Assembly (NCBI GenBank): GCA_035548515.1
Contig: DASZSW010000026.1
Location: forward strand, 124,001-188,000
DNA from: DASZQY01 sp035548515
GTDB lineage: Bacteria; Pseudomonadota; Alphaproteobacteria; Rhizobiales; Kaistiaceae
Direction of reading: 5' to 3'
DNA: 64,000 nt
Below, piece by piece: positions 62,705 through 64,000 of the stretch. Within the stretch, counting starts at the first letter, position 1. Every line of letters starts with the position of its first letter. The position numbers and the translations under genes are program-made. The notes under the pieces were generated by a model. The model had not been told where the DNA came from. It was given only the letters and a program-made list of their open reading frames with translations, and ran no database searches.

Positions 62705-64000
62705 ATGATCGACAAAGCCTTTCTTTCGCGCGCGATCGACCAGGGCAAAGGCGCCGAGCCCGCCGACGTCGTGATCAAGAACGTCGGCCTGCTCGATATC
62801 GTCTCCGGTGGCGTCACAGACACCGATATCGCTATCACCGGCGACCGCATCGTCGGCACATATGAGGCATACGCGGGCAAGCGCGAGATCAATGGGAAGG
62901 GTCTGTTTGCAGTGCCGGGCTTCATCGACACGCACCTGCACGTCGAATCCTCGCTGCTGACACCGCTGGAATTCGACCGCTGCGTCCTGCCGCATGGCGT
63001 GACGACCGCGATCTGCGATCCCCACGAGATTGCCAACGTGCTGGGCGCCGAGGGCATCCGCTACTTCCTCGATTCCGCCGAGGCCACGATCATGGACCTC
63101 CGCGTGAATCTGTCGTCTTGCGTGCCGGCGACAGCATTCGAGACCGCCGGCGCCGAGTTGCTCGCCGCCGATCTGATCGCCCTCCGCAACCATCCCAAGG
63201 TCATCGGCCTTGCGGAATTCATGAACTTCCCCGGCGTGCTGAACAGTGAACCGGCAGTGCTGGACAAGCTCGTCGCCTTCCAGGATTCGCACATCGACGG
63301 TCACGCCCCGCTGGTTCGTGGCCTGAGCCTCAACGGCTACCTCGCCGCCGGCATCCGTACCGACCACGAGACGACCATCGCCGCTGACGGACGCGAGAAG
63401 CTGAGAAAGGGAATGCAGGTGCTGATCCGCGAAGGATCGGTGACCAAGGACCTGCACGCTTTGGCCGAGATCCTCGACGAGAACACGTCCAGCTTCTGCT
63501 GCTTGTGTACCGACGACCGCAATCCGCTCGATCTCGCGGAAGAGGGCCACCTCGACTACATGATCCGCACGCTGATCAAACTCGGGCGGCCGCTGCATCA
63601 TGTGTACCGCGCGGCGAGCTGGTCGGCGGCGAACGCCTTTCGCCTGCGCGATCGCGGCATGATCGCACCTGGCCGTCGCGCCGATATCGTCCTGGTCGGC
63701 GACCTCAAGCAGTGCGACGTGCGCACCGTCATTTCAGCCGGACGCGTTGTCGACGATGCACTATTCGCCTCGCGTCGGCAGGTGAAGCCGGTTGGCCTCG
63801 ACAGCATGAAGGCGCGGGAGGTCAGTGCCGCCGATTTCCGCATTCCGGGTGAGGCCGCGGAGCTGCAGATGATCGGCGTCGCGCCAGGCCGCGTTGTCAC
63901 CGACCGCGTCGTGAAATGGGTCGACAGCCTCGACGGTGAGCGAGTCACCAATGTCTCGCGCGATGTCGCGAAGGTCGCGGTCATCGAGCGCCACGGCAAG
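62705..64000 (+). CDS. ade: Adenine deaminase (3' end outside window)
   Basis: The frame begins at an ATG preceded by AGGTGGAG, and runs to the window edge (432 codons seen of an expected ~590). Amidohydrolase metal-binding motifs are FIDTHLHVESS and LCTDDRNPLDLAEEGHLD; ICDPHEIANVLG matches the adenine deaminase subgroup. It converts adenine to hypoxanthine for purine salvage. The reverse strand is open for long stretches, which is a codon-bias effect. Confidence 0.92.
   Translation, partial: MIDKAFLSRAIDQGKGAEPADVVIKNVGLLDIVSGGVTDTDIAITGDRIVGTYEAYAGKREINGKGLFAVPGFIDTHLHVESSLLTPLEFDRCVLPHGVTTAICDPHEIANVLGAEGIRYFLDSAEATIMDLRVNLSSCVPATAFETAGAELLAADLIALRNHPKVIGLAEFMNFPGVLNSEPAVLDKLVAFQDSHIDGHAPLVRGLSLNGYLAAGIRTDHETTIAADGREKLRKGMQVLIREGSVTKDLHALAEILDENTSSFCCLCTDDRNPLDLAEEGHLDYMIRTLIKLGRPLHHVYRAASWSAANAFRLRDRGMIAPGRRADIVLVGDLKQCDVRTVISAGRVVDDALFASRRQVKPVGLDSMKAREVSAADFRIPGEAAELQMIGVAPGRVVTDRVVKWVDSLDGERVTNVSRDVAKVAVIERHGK

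Noticed and set aside
62654..63601. Minus-strand frame opposite the adenine deaminase
   Set aside because: The plus strand encodes clear amidohydrolase motifs through this region; the reverse frame is a shadow.
1..64000. tRNA, rRNA or riboswitch genes
   Set aside because: No cloverleaf with conserved T-loop bases, no rRNA-like segments and no known riboswitch core were recognised by eye; a covariance-model scan would be decisive.

Overview
The window is GC-rich chromosomal DNA from an alphaproteobacterium, most likely of the order Hyphomicrobiales (Rhizobiales). The evidence is the block ccmI-ccmE-ccmF-ccmH-degP-response regulator-histidine kinase-glnE-pleC, a FeuP/FeuQ-type two-component system, and a gene transfer agent (GTA) cluster of the Rhodobacter capsulatus type. 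I saw no tRNA, rRNA, CRISPR array, integrase or transposase. The genus cannot be fixed from sequence alone.

Layout. (1) 1-7947: envelope and signalling genes: a DUF1214 membrane protein (cut by the window edge), a class A penicillin-binding protein, an L,D-transpeptidase, a YcgN-type cysteine-cluster protein, a FecR-domain protein paired with a CHASE2-GGDEF-EAL protein, and a SelW-like (Rdx) protein. (2) 7948-10641: an accessory zone with a mosaic inverted repeat, two ~156-bp direct repeats flanking a tiny possible winged-helix gene, and a lower-GC three-gene operon of unknown function with an XRE-type regulator in the middle. (3) 10653-32391: a nearly complete RcGTA-like particle cluster (g1 to g15 equivalents plus tail fibre and holin-like genes), read left to right and apparently driven by a promoter with a perfect palindromic operator. 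It holds an aldo/keto reductase between terminase and portal. (4) 32440-46097: a FeuN-FeuP-FeuQ-like system, a glycine-zipper lipoprotein, cytochrome c maturation genes, DegP/HtrA, a second two-component system, and glnE. (5) 46094-52445: pleC-like kinase, LysR regulator with a divergent small gene, and pepN. (6) 52651-58931: a LacI-regulated xylose-type sugar operon (xylB, xylA, sugar isomerase/epimerase, Gfo/Idh/MocA dehydrogenase). (7) 59011-64000: a membrane protein, putA, and adenine deaminase (cut by the edge).

The most unusual region is 15480-17120, inside the GTA cluster. The portal protein runs about 115 residues past the usual portal end, through a Pro/Gly linker (PAGS..E..G.W) into a lower-GC C-terminal domain. 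A small immunity-like gene with a strong ribosome-binding site follows. Next comes a promoterless, start-less second copy of the portal 3' end (about 228 bp), joined through the same kind of linker to a different C-terminal domain and followed by another small gene. A third, decayed portal fragment ends the array. This layout matches orphan toxin/immunity cassettes of polymorphic toxins, but the carrier is a GTA portal protein. If correct, it would be a portal-borne polymorphic toxin system that swaps cassettes by recombination in the duplicated portal sequence.

The GTA genes would build a small HK97-like capsid, a tail set by a very short tape-measure protein, and a host-recognition baseplate and fibre, released with the help of the downstream membrane proteins. 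The core genes around the cluster are housekeeping, which fits a domesticated, vertically inherited GTA rather than a recent prophage.
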